This document shows, piece after piece, positions 45,836 through 58,311 of a stretch of 64,000 bases of DNA (its first letter is position 1; each line of letters starts with the position of its first letter). Origin of the DNA: Micromonospora zingiberis (GTDB taxonomy: Bacteria > Actinomycetota > Actinomycetes > Mycobacteriales > Micromonosporaceae); NCBI RefSeq assembly GCF_004331455.1, contig NZ_SJJR01000002.1:458092-522091 (forward strand), in the 5' to 3' direction. The translations under genes and the position numbers were made by a program. Under the pieces are notes generated by a model, which was given only the letters and a program-made list of their open reading frames with translations, did no database searches and had not been told where the DNA came from.

Positions 45836-46677
45836 CCACGCACCGCCAACAGGGCGGCCTGCGGTGCGCCGACGGGCGCCCGGGAGAGGTGGATGTCCAG
45901 CCCTTCGGTGCGGATCCGGGTCTCCAGGTGCAGCACCGCATCCAGGCAGGCCAGGGCCGCGTAGGCGACCGTGTTCACGGCCGCCCACATCAGCATCGCG
46001 ATCGGGACGGCCCAGCCGGCCGCGATCAGGTCCAGCGCGGACAGCCCGGTGAGCAGACCCCAGGCGAGGCCGACCCGGAGAATCCACCAGACGAGGTAGC
46101 CGAGCAGCCGCAGGGCGGCGGCGCGACCGTCGACGCGTAGCGCGAGGGTGACGGAGCGAGTAAGCGCACGCAGTGGCGGGAGCCGGTCCAGTGCCAGTGC
46201 CGGGGCGACCGCGCCGAGCAGCGCGAAGCCGACGAACCAGGCCGGGCCGAGCAGCGAGGCGAGGACCACGGTGGCGCCGACGACCGGGCAGAGCAGCAGG
46301 GTGGCGCCCCAGCGGGCACCGCCGGGGCGGAGCAGGTCCCGGGTGGCGATCCGGCGACCGACCAGGGCGCTGCCGGCCGCGCGGGCGGCCGGGTTGCCGA
46401 GCAACATGATGATCATTGCCTCGCTCGCCGCGCCGATGGCGAGCAGGAGCAGGAAGGGCGCGAGGCCGTTCAGCGAGGGGGCCCACCACAGTGGCGGATT
46501 GGCGCCGACGGCGGTCCGCAGGGGCAGCAGGAGGACCTGTTCGACGACGGCGAGCGCGCCGGCCAGGGGGAGCAGTGCCCCCGCGTGCTCCCGCAGCAAC
46601 AGCACGGCGGAGTCGAGCAGTTCACCGACGGTGAGCGGCCGGCCGGGGAGTACGGCGGTCGGGCCTGCGTGGGGCAC
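45832..46677 (-). CDS. multi-span membrane protein of the MoxR operon
   Basis: A 281-residue protein from GTG 46677, with AGGAG five bases upstream. It has about six spans (LLPLAGALAVVEQVLLLPL; MIIMLLGNPAARAAG; LLLCPVVGATVVLASLLGPAWFV is a longer one). The fold resembles the membrane domain next to glycerophosphodiester phosphodiesterases. First gene of the DUF4129-DUF4350-MoxR-DUF58 operon. No enzymatic motif. Confidence 0.75.
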   Translation of the reverse strand: MPHAGPTAVLPGRPLTVGELLDSAVLLLREHAGALLPLAGALAVVEQVLLLPLRTAVGANPPLWWAPSLNGLAPFLLLLAIGAASEAMIIMLLGNPAARAAGSALVGRRIATRDLLRPGGARWGATLLLCPVVGATVVLASLLGPAWFVGFALLGAVAPALALDRLPPLRALTRSVTLALRVDGRAAALRLLGYLVWWILRVGLAWGLLTGLSALDLIAAGWAVPIAMLMWAAVNTVAYAALACLDAVLHLETRIRTEGLDIHLSRAPVGAPQAALLAVRG

Positions 46678-46734
46678 GCGCACTCCTGTCGAAGGCGAGG
46701 GCGGTGGCGCGCGGCGGCGCGGCCAGGGATCATG

Positions 46735-46890
46735 TTGACACGCGCGGGTGGCACAGGTGCAGTCCCGGCCGGCGGGGCGGCTCGTGTGAGCGTGTACCTG
46801 CTGGTGTTGGGCACGGCGCGGGTCCCGGCAGTAGCGTGCCGGGGAGGCGCCCGAACCCCCTGAACTGAACGGGATGGAAACATTAACCCC
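46735..46890 (+). promoter_or_regulatory. mtrA upstream region
   Basis: A consensus -35 TTGACA at 46735-46740 stands out in otherwise G/C-rich DNA; the hexamer 17 bases on, TGCAGT, is a weak -10. The leader of roughly 120 bases has no obvious strong Shine-Dalgarno beside ATG 46891 (GGGATGG lies about 13 bases away). Confidence 0.4.
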
Positions 46891-47580
46891 ATGAGAGCCC
46901 GGGTACTGGTGGTCGACGACGACCCTGCGCTCGCCGAGATGCTCGGCATCGTCCTGCGCAGCGAGGGTTTCATGCCCTCCTTCGTGGCGGACGGAGAACG
47001 GGCATTGGCCGCGTTCCGCGACAATCGACCCGATATCGTCCTGCTCGACCTCATGCTGCCCGGAATGAGCGGCATCGACGTGGCGCGGGCGATTCGGGCT
47101 GAATCGGGCGTACCGATAGTGATGCTGACCGCCAAGAGCGACACCGTCGACGTGGTACTCGGCCTGGAGTCCGGGGCCGACGACTACGTGGTGAAGCCGT
47201 TCAAGCCCAAGGAACTGGTGGCCCGCATGCGGGCCCGGTTGCGGCGGGGCGAGGACGCGGCGCCGGAACTGCTCACCATCGGTCCGCCGGGCAACCAGAT
47301 CGCCATCGACGTGCCGGCGCACACCGTCAGCCGCAACGGCGAGGAGGTGAAGCTGACCCCGTTGGAGTTCGACCTGCTGGTGGCGCTGGCCCGTAAGCCG
47401 CGCCAGGTCTTCACCCGGGAGGTCCTGCTGGAACAGGTCTGGGGCTACCGGCACGCGGCCGACACCCGTCTGGTCAACGTGCACGTGCAGCGACTCCGGG
47501 CCAAGATCGAGCCGGATCCGGAGCGGCCGGAAATCATCCTGACCGTGCGGGGCGTGGGCTACAAGGCGGGTACCGGATAG
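46891..47580 (+). CDS. mtrA: two-component response regulator MtrA
   Basis: A 229-residue OmpR-class regulator with Asp53 as phosphoacceptor, Thr80 and Lys102. Its winged helix (LTPLEFDLLVALARKPRQVF, HVQRLRAKIEPDP) closely follows MtrA. The downstream kinase and lpqB confirm the assignment. MtrA controls cell division, wall hydrolases and development in actinobacteria. Confidence 0.95.
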   Translation: MRARVLVVDDDPALAEMLGIVLRSEGFMPSFVADGERALAAFRDNRPDIVLLDLMLPGMSGIDVARAIRAESGVPIVMLTAKSDTVDVVLGLESGADDYVVKPFKPKELVARMRARLRRGEDAAPELLTIGPPGNQIAIDVPAHTVSRNGEEVKLTPLEFDLLVALARKPRQVFTREVLLEQVWGYRHAADTRLVNVHVQRLRAKIEPDPERPEIILTVRGVGYKAGTG

Positions 47581-47592
47581 CCTGGTCACACT

Positions 47593-49350
47593 GTGACCAC
47601 CTCCCCGATCCCCGATCTTGACGCGACGTCCCGCCGGCCCGGCGTCGGGCGGGAGTTGTGGCGCCGGCTCAGCGGTCGCCTCGCCCGGCTGCTCGCCGGA
47701 CTGCACCAGACCTGGCGCCGCTCGCTCCAGGTGCGGGTGGTCACCATCACGCTGGTGGTGTCCAGCCTGCTGGTGGGTGGGTTCGCGTTCCTGATCGCCG
47801 ACAAGATCACCAGCATCCTGCTGGACAACGCCAAGACCGACGTACGGTCGCGGCTGACCAGCGGCGCGGATTACGCGGCCAAGCAGTTCAGCCTCTACAG
47901 CCAGCCGCAGGAGGCCCAGCTCCAGGAGACCATCGACGGCACGGTCAACTACCTGGCCGGCGGCGACCCGCAGCAGACCAGCGGAGTGGTGGTGGCGCTG
48001 ACCGCGGACGGTGCCGGCGGGATGATCCTGCCGCGTAGTTCGCCGGCGGTCGATTTCCGGCCGTTGCTCAGCCCTGACCTGCGGGCGGCGGTGGCCGGCG
48101 GCAACGTGGCCAACCAGATCCAGACCGGCCGGCTCACCGGCGACCGGGCCACGAAGTACCTGGTCTACGGGTCGCCGGTGCCGACCCGTTTCGGTCAGGT
48201 GGAGCTCTACTACTTCGTGCCGCTGACCTTGCAGGACACGACGGCCAGCCAGGCGCGAGCCACGGTGGTGGCCACCGGAGTGGCCCTGGTGCTGCTGCTC
48301 GGCCTGCTCGCGGCGCTGGTGACCCGGCTGGTGGTGACGCCGGTACGGGTGGCGGCGCGCACCGCCCAGCGGCTCTCCGCCGGCCTGCTCGACCAGCGGA
48401 TGGCGGTCAACGGCGAGGACGACCTGGCCCTGCTCGCCGCCTCCTTCAACCAGATGGCCACCAACCTGCAACGGCAGATCCTGCGCCTGGAGGAGATGTC
48501 CCGGCTACAGCGCCGATTCACCTCGGACGTCTCGCACGAATTGCGCACCCCGCTGACCACGGTACGGATGGCGGCCGATCTGATCTTTGCCGAGCGCGAC
48601 GGCTTCGAGCCGGCGGTGGCGCGCAGCGCCGAGCTGTTGCAGGCCGAGCTGGACCGGTTCGAGGAACTGCTGACCGACCTGCTGGAGATCAGCCGGTTCG
48701 ACGCGGGTTTCGCGGTCCTCGACGCCGAGCCGACCGACGTGGTGCCGGTGGTGCACCGGGTGGTGGACCGGCTCTCCGGGCTGGCCGAGCGGGTCGGCGT
48801 GGAGATCGAGCTGGACGTGCCGACCGCTCCGGTGATCGCCGAGATCGACCCGCGCCGGGTCGAGCGGGTGCTGCGCAACCTGGTCGGCAACGCCGTGGAG
48901 CACGGCGAGGGGCGGCCGGTGCGGATCACCCTGGGCATCGATGACACCGCCGTCGCGGTGACCGTGCGCGATCACGGGGTGGGACTCAAGCCCGGCGAGG
49001 AAAAGTTGGTCTTCAACCGGTTCTGGCGGGCCGATCCGTCCCGGGCCCGGCAGACCGGTGGCACCGGGCTGGGACTGTCGATCAGCCTGGAGGACGCGCG
49101 GCTGCACGGCGGCTGGCTGGAGGCGTGGGGGGCACCCGGGCAGGGCGCCCAGTTCCGGCTCACCCTGCCGGCGCGGGCCGGCGATCGCCTGATCACCTCG
49201 CCGCTGCGGCTGGTGCCGGCCGACGCCACCCTGCCGTTCGGCGCGACGTCCACCGATGGTCTGCTGGCCATCGGTCCCGCCTCGGACGGGGTGCTCGTGG
49301 TCGGGCCGGCGGCGCCGGCCCCCGAACAGCGCGCGGAGGTGGCGTCGTGA
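47593..49350 (+). CDS. mtrB: sensor histidine kinase MtrB
   Basis: A 585-residue kinase with a basic cytoplasmic head and TM1 near 55-77 (VVTITLVVSSLLVGGFAFLI). An external domain of about 150 residues is followed by TM2 (ATGVALVLLLGLLAALVT), HAMP, H-box SDVSHELRTPL and the G-box GGTGLGLSISLEDARLHGG. The last 70 residues are Ala/Pro-rich and low complexity. It ends in GTGA overlap with lpqB. Confidence 0.95.
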   Translation: MTTSPIPDLDATSRRPGVGRELWRRLSGRLARLLAGLHQTWRRSLQVRVVTITLVVSSLLVGGFAFLIADKITSILLDNAKTDVRSRLTSGADYAAKQFSLYSQPQEAQLQETIDGTVNYLAGGDPQQTSGVVVALTADGAGGMILPRSSPAVDFRPLLSPDLRAAVAGGNVANQIQTGRLTGDRATKYLVYGSPVPTRFGQVELYYFVPLTLQDTTASQARATVVATGVALVLLLGLLAALVTRLVVTPVRVAARTAQRLSAGLLDQRMAVNGEDDLALLAASFNQMATNLQRQILRLEEMSRLQRRFTSDVSHELRTPLTTVRMAADLIFAERDGFEPAVARSAELLQAELDRFEELLTDLLEISRFDAGFAVLDAEPTDVVPVVHRVVDRLSGLAERVGVEIELDVPTAPVIAEIDPRRVERVLRNLVGNAVEHGEGRPVRITLGIDDTAVAVTVRDHGVGLKPGEEKLVFNRFWRADPSRARQTGGTGLGLSISLEDARLHGGWLEAWGAPGQGAQFRLTLPARAGDRLITSPLRLVPADATLPFGATSTDGLLAIGPASDGVLVVGPAAPAPEQRAEVAS

Positions 49351-51137
49351 AGCGGCGACTGCTCAGCGGCGTGCTCGGCGCGGTGCTGGTGATGGTCGGG
49401 CCGGCGGGCTGCGGCATCCCCGAGCGCTCGGCGGTGCAGACCGACCACCGGGGGCCGGCGGCCGAGACCAGCTGGTCGCTGGGGCGGGGCAGCGAACCAC
49501 CGAACAGGGAGGCCAGCGGAAGCGACGCCGAGGCCTTCGTGCGTAACTTCCTGGCCGCCGCGGCGGGCGAACCGGATCGGGCGTACGAGCGGGTCAAGCA
49601 GTTCATCGCGGTGCCGGAACGCAGCGGCCTGCAGGTGAAGCAGGGCAGCGAGGTGGCGCTGTCGGTGGTCCGGCTCACCGACGACCCGGTGATCGAGCAG
49701 GACGTCGACAGCATGAAGGTCACCATCGCCGTGCAGCAGGTCGGCCTGTTGCGGACCAACGGCATGCTGGTGCCCCCCCTGGCCACCGAGACGACGTACG
49801 AGTTCCGCCTGGTCAACGCCGGTCCGGCAGGCCAGGACGACGCCAGCTTCTACGTCAGCAGCCCACCGAACGTGCTGCTGCTCAGCGACGAGGCGCTGCG
49901 CCTGTACTACCAGGCGGAGTCCATCTACTTCTGGAACTCCGAACGCACCCGCCTGGTGTCCGACCTGCGCTATCTCTCCTCGGCGGTGCCCGCCGAGCGT
50001 CGGGTGAGCGAGGTGGTCCGATGGCTGACCGCCGGCCCCTCGGACTGGTTGCGGGTCGGCGTCTCCGGCCTGCCCGACCGCACCGAGATGATCAACAATG
50101 CCACCGGCTCGGACGGCCGGTGGGAGGTCAACCTCGACATGCCGGGCGCCGATGACGTCCGGCTGGAGCAGTTCGCCACCCAACTGGCCTGGTCTCTGCT
50201 GGAACTGGACGGCATCCTGGAGATCAAGATCCTCAACCAGTCCCGCAAGTTGGTCGACCTCGGTGAGCAGCGGACGGCGAACCAGCTGTACCGGCTCGAC
50301 GACAACGCCCGGCGATTCTGCGTCTACGAGGGCGCGATCCACGCACTCGCCGTGGCCAACGAGTCGATCGGGCGGGTTCCCGTGGCGCCCGCCGCGAACC
50401 ACGACGTGGTCTCCGCAGGGCTGCGCCGCGCTGGCGACGACGTGCTGGCCGCCCTGGTGGTGGCCGGGGCGGACGGCCGGCAACGGCTGAACGTCGGCCG
50501 GGGCAGGGACGTGGTGGAGAGCTTCACGGCGGGGCCGTTGCACACCGCGATCGGCCGGCCGGTCTGGCTGCGCACCGGCGACCAGCCGGCCGGCCTGGTG
50601 GTCGCCGACGGCGAGCTGTACCGCTTCGACGGTCGGGCGGCGATGTACCCGGTACAACTCGGCCTGCCCGGGCGGGTCGACGCGGTGGCGGCCGCCCTGG
50701 ACGGGCACCGGATCGCCCTGATCGTCGGCGGCGCGCTGCACGTCGCCGCGATCAGCTGGGAGGGCGGCGTACCCACCATCGGTCCCACCCGGCGGCTGGC
50801 CACCTCGCTGACCCGGCTGACGGTGGTCGACTGGTGGGCGGAGAGTCGCCTGTTGGTGGCCGGCGCGGCCGGTCGGCCGGCGATCTACGACGTCAGCATC
50901 GACGGCGCGCTGGAGACCCGGCTGCGGGACGACGCTGGCGCCGAGGTCACCCACCTGGCGGCCTACCCCGCCGCCCCGACCTCGCCGCTCGCCGGCACGT
51001 TCATGTACGAGGCCAACGGGGTGATCTACCGCAACAACCCGTTCGAGCGGATCGTGCGGGAACAGGTCCAGGACGTCGCCGCACCGCCTGCCGGCGTCCG
51101 TCCGGGCAACCCCACCGCACCCATCTTCCTGTACTGA
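49347..51137 (+). CDS. lpqB: lipoprotein LpqB
   Basis: A 596-residue lipoprotein with signal and lipobox GPAGC (Cys near residue 22). An N-terminal GerMN-type domain (VRNFLAAAAGEPDRAYERVK; VVRWLTAGPSDWLR) is followed by a beta-propeller half (ALVVAGADGRQRLNVGRG; LRRLTVVDWW-like). LpqB binds the MtrB sensor domain in actinobacteria. Order and overlap match the mtrAB-lpqB operon. Confidence 0.94.
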   Translation: MKRRLLSGVLGAVLVMVGPAGCGIPERSAVQTDHRGPAAETSWSLGRGSEPPNREASGSDAEAFVRNFLAAAAGEPDRAYERVKQFIAVPERSGLQVKQGSEVALSVVRLTDDPVIEQDVDSMKVTIAVQQVGLLRTNGMLVPPLATETTYEFRLVNAGPAGQDDASFYVSSPPNVLLLSDEALRLYYQAESIYFWNSERTRLVSDLRYLSSAVPAERRVSEVVRWLTAGPSDWLRVGVSGLPDRTEMINNATGSDGRWEVNLDMPGADDVRLEQFATQLAWSLLELDGILEIKILNQSRKLVDLGEQRTANQLYRLDDNARRFCVYEGAIHALAVANESIGRVPVAPAANHDVVSAGLRRAGDDVLAALVVAGADGRQRLNVGRGRDVVESFTAGPLHTAIGRPVWLRTGDQPAGLVVADGELYRFDGRAAMYPVQLGLPGRVDAVAAALDGHRIALIVGGALHVAAISWEGGVPTIGPTRRLATSLTRLTVVDWWAESRLLVAGAAGRPAIYDVSIDGALETRLRDDAGAEVTHLAAYPAAPTSPLAGTFMYEANGVIYRNNPFERIVREQVQDVAAPPAGVRPGNPTAPIFLY

Positions 51138-51144
51138 GTCGCCA

Positions 51145-51843
51145 GTGCTGCGCGGGCTGTGGACGGATCTGACCGACCTGGTGCTGCCCACGGAGTGCGC
51201 CGGCTGCCGACAGCGCCGGTCCGGGCTACGGCACGGGGTGTGCCCGGACTGTGTGACCGCGCTGCGGGCGCTGCGCCCGGGGATGGTCCGACCGGTACCC
51301 GCCCCGGCGGGACTGCCACCGTGTCACGCGTTGGGCAGATACGGCGGACCACTGCGGGAAGCCCTGCTCGCGTACAAGGAGCATGGCCGGCACAGTCTGG
51401 CCCGACCTCTCGGTGCGCTGCTCGCCGAGGTGGTGGCGACGGCCGTCGGCCCGGCCCGGCCGCTGGTGCTGGTGCCGGTGCCGGACACCCCGGCGGCGGC
51501 GCGGGCCCGCTACGGCGACCACCTCGGTCGGCTGACCCGGCACTGTGCCCGCCGGCTCGGCGCGGCCGGCTGGCAGGTGCGGATCGCCCGGCCGGTACGC
51601 GCGACGCCACGACCGGACTCGGTCACGCTGGACAGCGCCGGACGGGCGGCGACGGCGATGGCCGCCTTCCGGGTGCGGCCGGAAGCCGGACCGGCGCCAC
51701 GCGGCGCGACGGTGGTGTTGTTGGACGACATCATCACCACCGGGTCGACCCTCGCCGCGATCAGCCGACTGCTGAGCGTACGAGGACTGTCGCCGTCGGT
51801 GGCGGCGGTGCTGGCGGCCACCGAGAAAAGGCACCAGCCGTGA
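51145..51843 (+). CDS. comF: ComF family phosphoribosyltransferase-like protein
   Basis: A 232-residue protein with an N-terminal four-cysteine zinc motif (ECAGC and VCPDC) and a type I PRTase fold ending in the PRPP loop VVLLDDIITTGSTL. Related to ComF of DNA uptake; in actinobacteria the role is not known. Seven bases after lpqB, probably the last gene of that transcript. Confidence 0.9.
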   Translation: MLRGLWTDLTDLVLPTECAGCRQRRSGLRHGVCPDCVTALRALRPGMVRPVPAPAGLPPCHALGRYGGPLREALLAYKEHGRHSLARPLGALLAEVVATAVGPARPLVLVPVPDTPAAARARYGDHLGRLTRHCARRLGAAGWQVRIARPVRATPRPDSVTLDSAGRAATAMAAFRVRPEAGPAPRGATVVLLDDIITTGSTLAAISRLLSVRGLSPSVAAVLAATEKRHQP

Positions 51844-52093
51844 CCGATTGTGTTTCCATTTCACCCCTTCGTGTGTGAGCTGTGGAAATTCCTGGGCGTT
51901 GTCGACGACTGGGGGTGACGGCCGGGCAAACAAGAGTTAGCGTTTGCCTGTCGGGGGTAGGAAGGCCATCCCACCCACTCCCGGCGGTGAGAGGAGGCGT
52001 AGCCGTATTGACCGGTCGACGCCGAGCGGGACCCTTCCCCGGACGCGCGACCGGAGTTCTCGGAGCAACGACCGTCCGAACAAGGGAGGTCAC
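51844..52093 (+). promoter_or_regulatory. hpf promoter and 5' leader
   Basis: A 250-base gap with lower G+C at 51850-51950 (TTTCCATTTC and GGAAATTCC patches). Likely place for stress-type promoters of hpf. Three in-frame or nearby GTG/ATG codons exist, but the strong AGGGAGG before GTG 52094 decides the start. No recognised riboswitch. Confidence 0.4.
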
Positions 52094-52723
52094 GTGGACA
52101 TCGTGGTCAAGGGCCGTAACGTCGAAGTGCCGGACCATTACCGGGTGCACGTAGCAGAAAAACTCGCAAAGATCGAACGCTACGACCACAAGCTAATCCG
52201 TGCCGAGGTGGAACTCTTCCACGAGCGCAATCCGCGCCAGGCCGACCATTGCCAGCGGGTGGAGATCACCTGCTTCTCGCGCGGCCCGGTGATCCGGGCC
52301 GAAGCCTGCACCAGCGACTTCTACAGTGCACTGGACGCCGCGATCGCCAAGCTCGACGCCCGACTACGGCGCGCCGCCGATCGCCGCCGCGTGCACCGGG
52401 GCCGGCACGCGCCACTGTCGGTCGCCGCCGCCACCGCCGGCCTGCCCGTCACCGACCTGCCCACCTCCGCGCTGGCCGCGCCGGGTGGCACCGCGACCGC
52501 CGTCGCCGAGCGGGCCGAGGACGACGAGTACGACGACCAGCCGTGGCACCTCGCCCGGGAGAAGGTGCACCCGGCCGAGCCGATGACCATCGACGACGCG
52601 CTGTTCCAGATGGAACTCGTCGGCCACGACTTCTACCTGTTCCAGGACAAGGAGTCCGGGCGCCCGAGCGTGGTCTACCGGCGACACGCGTACGACTACG
52701 GCATCATCTCGCTCGACATCTGA
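52094..52723 (+). CDS. hpf: long-form ribosome hibernation promoting factor
   Basis: A 209-residue protein from GTG 52094. The N-terminal S30AE domain (VDIVVKGRNVEVPDHYRVHV, AIAKLDARLRRAADRRR) is joined by a disordered Ala-rich linker to the C-terminal dimerisation domain (AREKVHPAEPMTIDDALFQM, GRPSVVYRRHAYDYGIISLD). Long HPF forms 100S ribosome dimers in stationary phase. Confidence 0.94.
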   Translation: MDIVVKGRNVEVPDHYRVHVAEKLAKIERYDHKLIRAEVELFHERNPRQADHCQRVEITCFSRGPVIRAEACTSDFYSALDAAIAKLDARLRRAADRRRVHRGRHAPLSVAAATAGLPVTDLPTSALAAPGGTATAVAERAEDDEYDDQPWHLAREKVHPAEPMTIDDALFQMELVGHDFYLFQDKESGRPSVVYRRHAYDYGIISLDI

Positions 52724-52730
52724 CCGGCAG

Positions 52731-52769
52731 CGGCGCGGGCGGGGACGGCAGCCGTCCCCGCCCGCGCCG
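52731..52769. terminator. 18-bp hairpin after hpf
   Basis: A perfect 18-bp stem (52731-52748 with 52752-52769, core GCGGGCGGGGACGG) and a 3-base loop between the convergent hpf and GNAT genes. It serves both directions. Confidence 0.88.
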
Positions 52770-52781
52770 TACCGTCGCCGG

Positions 52782-53894
52782 TCAGCCCAGCAGGTCGCCG
52801 GGGAGCAGCCCGAACACCGTCGAGTCGGCCCGGCTGCCGTCCGCGCCGGGCAACCGGGCGCGCAACAGTCCCTCGTAGCGGAAGCCGGCCCGTTCCAGCA
52901 CCCGCCGGGAGGCCAGGTTCTCCGGCAGGGTGCCGGCCCACAGCCGAGCCAGGCCGACGTGTTCGAAGCCCCACCGGGCGAGCAGTCGTACCGTGCGGGT
53001 GGCGTAGCCGCGTCCACGCCAGGCCGGGAACAGGCTGTAGCCGAGCATCGCCTGACCGGCGGCGGGCTGGTCGTAGAGCAGCATGCAACTGCCGGCCACC
53101 GCCCCCGACGTGGCGTCGAGGATGGTCATCGCCGCGACCCTGCCGCCCAGCCACTGACTCGCCGCCCCCTGGCCGCGCCGGTCGATCTCCTCGCGGGTGG
53201 GTGCGCCGGGTGGCACCCGGGTGGCCATCACGTCCGGGCTGGTGTGCAGGCGGTACATCTCGTCGCTGTCCTCGGGCACGAGCCGCCGCAGCACGACCAT
53301 GCCGTCGGTGAGCCGCCCGCCGGGCAGGTCGGGCAGCGGTCGGGGGTACGGCCCGGGCGGATCGTCGGCCAGGCGGACCCACACCGTGAGGTCGCGCCGG
53401 CCACCACCGCGCGCCGCGCCGGCGCCTCGGCGTACCCCCTCGGGCCGGAAACCGGCGGCCAGCGCGACCCGTTGGCTGGCCGCGTTCTCCACCGCGGTGA
53501 GCAGTTCCAGCCGTTCGGTGCCGCTGGTGAAGGCGTACGCGGCCAACGCCCGGGTCGCCGCGGTGGCCACCCCGCGTCCCCGCGCGTCCGGCAACACCCA
53601 GTAGCCGATCTCTGCCTGGCGCCGCTGCGGCACCGGATGGCTCAGCCCGACCGTGCCGAGCAGCCGATCGGTGGCCGGATCGGCGACGGCGTACGCGGCC
53701 CCGCCAGCGGTGAAGGCCGCTGGTGCGCCCTCGGTGACCCACCGCCGGGCGTCCGCCTCGGTGTACGGGTCGGGCAGGCCGTCGAGGAACCGCTGGGTGA
53801 GCGGGTCGGCGCAGCCGGCGACGATGTCGGCCACGTCGTCCAGGCGGAACGGCCGCAGGCGTACGCCCTGGGTTTCGATGGTCTCGGGCGTCAT
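52782..53894 (-). CDS. double GNAT acetyltransferase 1
   Basis: A 370-residue protein made of two GNAT domains. The first (about 1-175) has the acetyl-CoA loop DARGRGVATAA; the second (about 190-370) has PAWRGRGYATRT and LPENLASRRVLERAGF. Both resemble RimJ/RimL-type N-acetyltransferases. ATGA overlap with the next gene upstream, which has the same design. Substrate unknown. Confidence 0.85.
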   Translation of the reverse strand: MTPETIETQGVRLRPFRLDDVADIVAGCADPLTQRFLDGLPDPYTEADARRWVTEGAPAAFTAGGAAYAVADPATDRLLGTVGLSHPVPQRRQAEIGYWVLPDARGRGVATAATRALAAYAFTSGTERLELLTAVENAASQRVALAAGFRPEGVRRGAGAARGGGRRDLTVWVRLADDPPGPYPRPLPDLPGGRLTDGMVVLRRLVPEDSDEMYRLHTSPDVMATRVPPGAPTREEIDRRGQGAASQWLGGRVAAMTILDATSGAVAGSCMLLYDQPAAGQAMLGYSLFPAWRGRGYATRTVRLLARWGFEHVGLARLWAGTLPENLASRRVLERAGFRYEGLLRARLPGADGSRADSTVFGLLPGDLLG

Positions 53895-55096
53895 GCCGTC
53901 ACCTGGCCCGGCCCGCGATCGGTCCCTGCGGTGCCGCTGGTCTGCTGGTCGCCGGCCAGGTCCTCGGCGAGTAGCGCGCCGATCCAGGCGTCGACCCGGG
54001 CACCCCGATGGTTGAGGGCAGCCCGGGCGGTGCCCTCCATGGTGAAGCCGGCCTTCTCGGCGACCCGGCGCGAGGCGACGTTGCCGACGTTGGCCCGCCA
54101 CTCGATCCGGGCCAGCCGGAGAACGGCGAAGCCCCAGGTGGTCAGGGCCGCCAGCGCCGCCGGCTGGTAGCCCCGGCCGCGCGCGGATGGCGCGGTCATG
54201 AAGCCGACGTCGGCCAGCAGCGGGTCGGCGGGTGACAGCCGCAGGTCGATCGAGCCGGCATAGCGGTCCTGGTCGTCGGCGATCACGTAGCACGCGGCGA
54301 TGCCGCCGGCCCACCAGTCCCGGCAGGAGGTCAGGTAGGACTCGGCCGCCGACCGGTCGTACGCCTCCGGCACGGTGGTCCAGCGCAGCGTGTCCGGATC
54401 CTGGCAGGTGACCACCAACTCGTCGAGGTCGCGTTCCGCCAACGGGCGCAGGCGCAACTCGTACCCTCCGGTGGTGGCCAACAGGGTCGGCTGCGGCCGG
54501 CCGAAGACGGCGGCCCGGTGCGCCTCCAGAGTGCCCGGTCCGGCCGGGCCGAGGGCGCCGGGTGCCGGCACGTCACCGGGCCGCAGCGAGCCGAACCACT
54601 CGTAGCTGCCGGATCGCGGGTCGGCGCGGCGCAGCCGGCCCTCGATCCGGAAGCCGGCCCGGAGGGCGACCAGGCGGGAGGCGTGGTTGCCCGTCGTCGC
54701 CACCCAGAGCAGCCGGCGCAGCTTCAGTTCGTCGAAGGCCCAGCGGGCGAGGGCCCGGACCGCGCGAACCGCCACCCCCTGCCCGCGGGCCCACGGCGCG
54801 GTCCAGTAGCCGATCTCGCTGAGCTCACGGGTGCGGTCGATCGTGTGCAGGTCACAGCCGCCGAGTAGTTGGCCGGTGCTGGCGTCGCAGACCGCGAAGG
54901 ACGCTGCGGTGCCCTCTTCCCACTGTTGCGTCCGCTTGGCGACGAATGTCCGTGCGTGTTCCGGCAGGTACGGACGCGGGATGCTGGTCGAGCGCTGGAT
55001 GTCCGGGTCCTGGAAGGCACGGTGCAGGTCGTCGGCATCCTCGGCGCGCCACGGCCGGAGCACCAGGCCGGCCTCGATGATCTCCACGGGCTCCAT
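53891..55096 (-). CDS. double GNAT acetyltransferase 2
   Basis: About 401 residues from ATG 55096 (ATG 55105 and GTG 55126 are alternatives). Two RimJ/RimL-like GNAT domains: APWARGQGVAVRAV in the first and APSARGRGYQPAA plus GNVASRRVAEKAGF in the second. With its neighbour it gives four GNAT domains from one transcript, probably by duplication of a fused ancestor. Divergent from secA. Confidence 0.84.
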   Translation of the reverse strand: MEPVEIIEAGLVLRPWRAEDADDLHRAFQDPDIQRSTSIPRPYLPEHARTFVAKRTQQWEEGTAASFAVCDASTGQLLGGCDLHTIDRTRELSEIGYWTAPWARGQGVAVRAVRALARWAFDELKLRRLLWVATTGNHASRLVALRAGFRIEGRLRRADPRSGSYEWFGSLRPGDVPAPGALGPAGPGTLEAHRAAVFGRPQPTLLATTGGYELRLRPLAERDLDELVVTCQDPDTLRWTTVPEAYDRSAAESYLTSCRDWWAGGIAACYVIADDQDRYAGSIDLRLSPADPLLADVGFMTAPSARGRGYQPAALAALTTWGFAVLRLARIEWRANVGNVASRRVAEKAGFTMEGTARAALNHRGARVDAWIGALLAEDLAGDQQTSGTAGTDRGPGQVTA

Positions 55097-55266
55097 CCGA
55101 CCCATCGTGCCGGATCGTTCGCCCACGGCGTAACAGGAAAACCGGCGCGCGACCCGGCCTGTCGTGCGTTATGTCGGTTTCGGCATGGCCGACCGCCGCC
55201 ACCAGTGACCATTGGCCCGATGAAACGCCTACGATGGTTCGAGACTGTCTAGGGGAGCGTTGATCC

Positions 55267-58206
<2,940 letters not shown>

Positions 58207-58218
58207 TTGATCCTAGAG

Positions 58219-58276
58219 TCGCGGATCTTGGTGCGAGACGGCCTCCATGCGGGCCATTTCACACCAAGATCCGCGA
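58219..58276. repeat. hairpin element type B, copy 2
   Basis: A 25-position stem (58219-58243 with 58252-58276) with a few wobble pairs, core GCGGATCTTGGTG, and an 8-base loop. Lies between convergent secA and Rv3235-like genes and may terminate both. The arm shares GCGGATCTTGGT and ACGGCC with 14109-14175. Confidence 0.82.
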
Positions 58277-58311
58277 GACAGTACCTGTTGTGGCGTGCCG
58301 CCGGCACGTCG

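Noticed and set aside
45832..48471. An 879-codon minus-strand frame running through mtrA and mtrB
   Set aside because: Only its last 282 codons (45832-46677) code a membrane protein; the rest is antisense to mtrAB.
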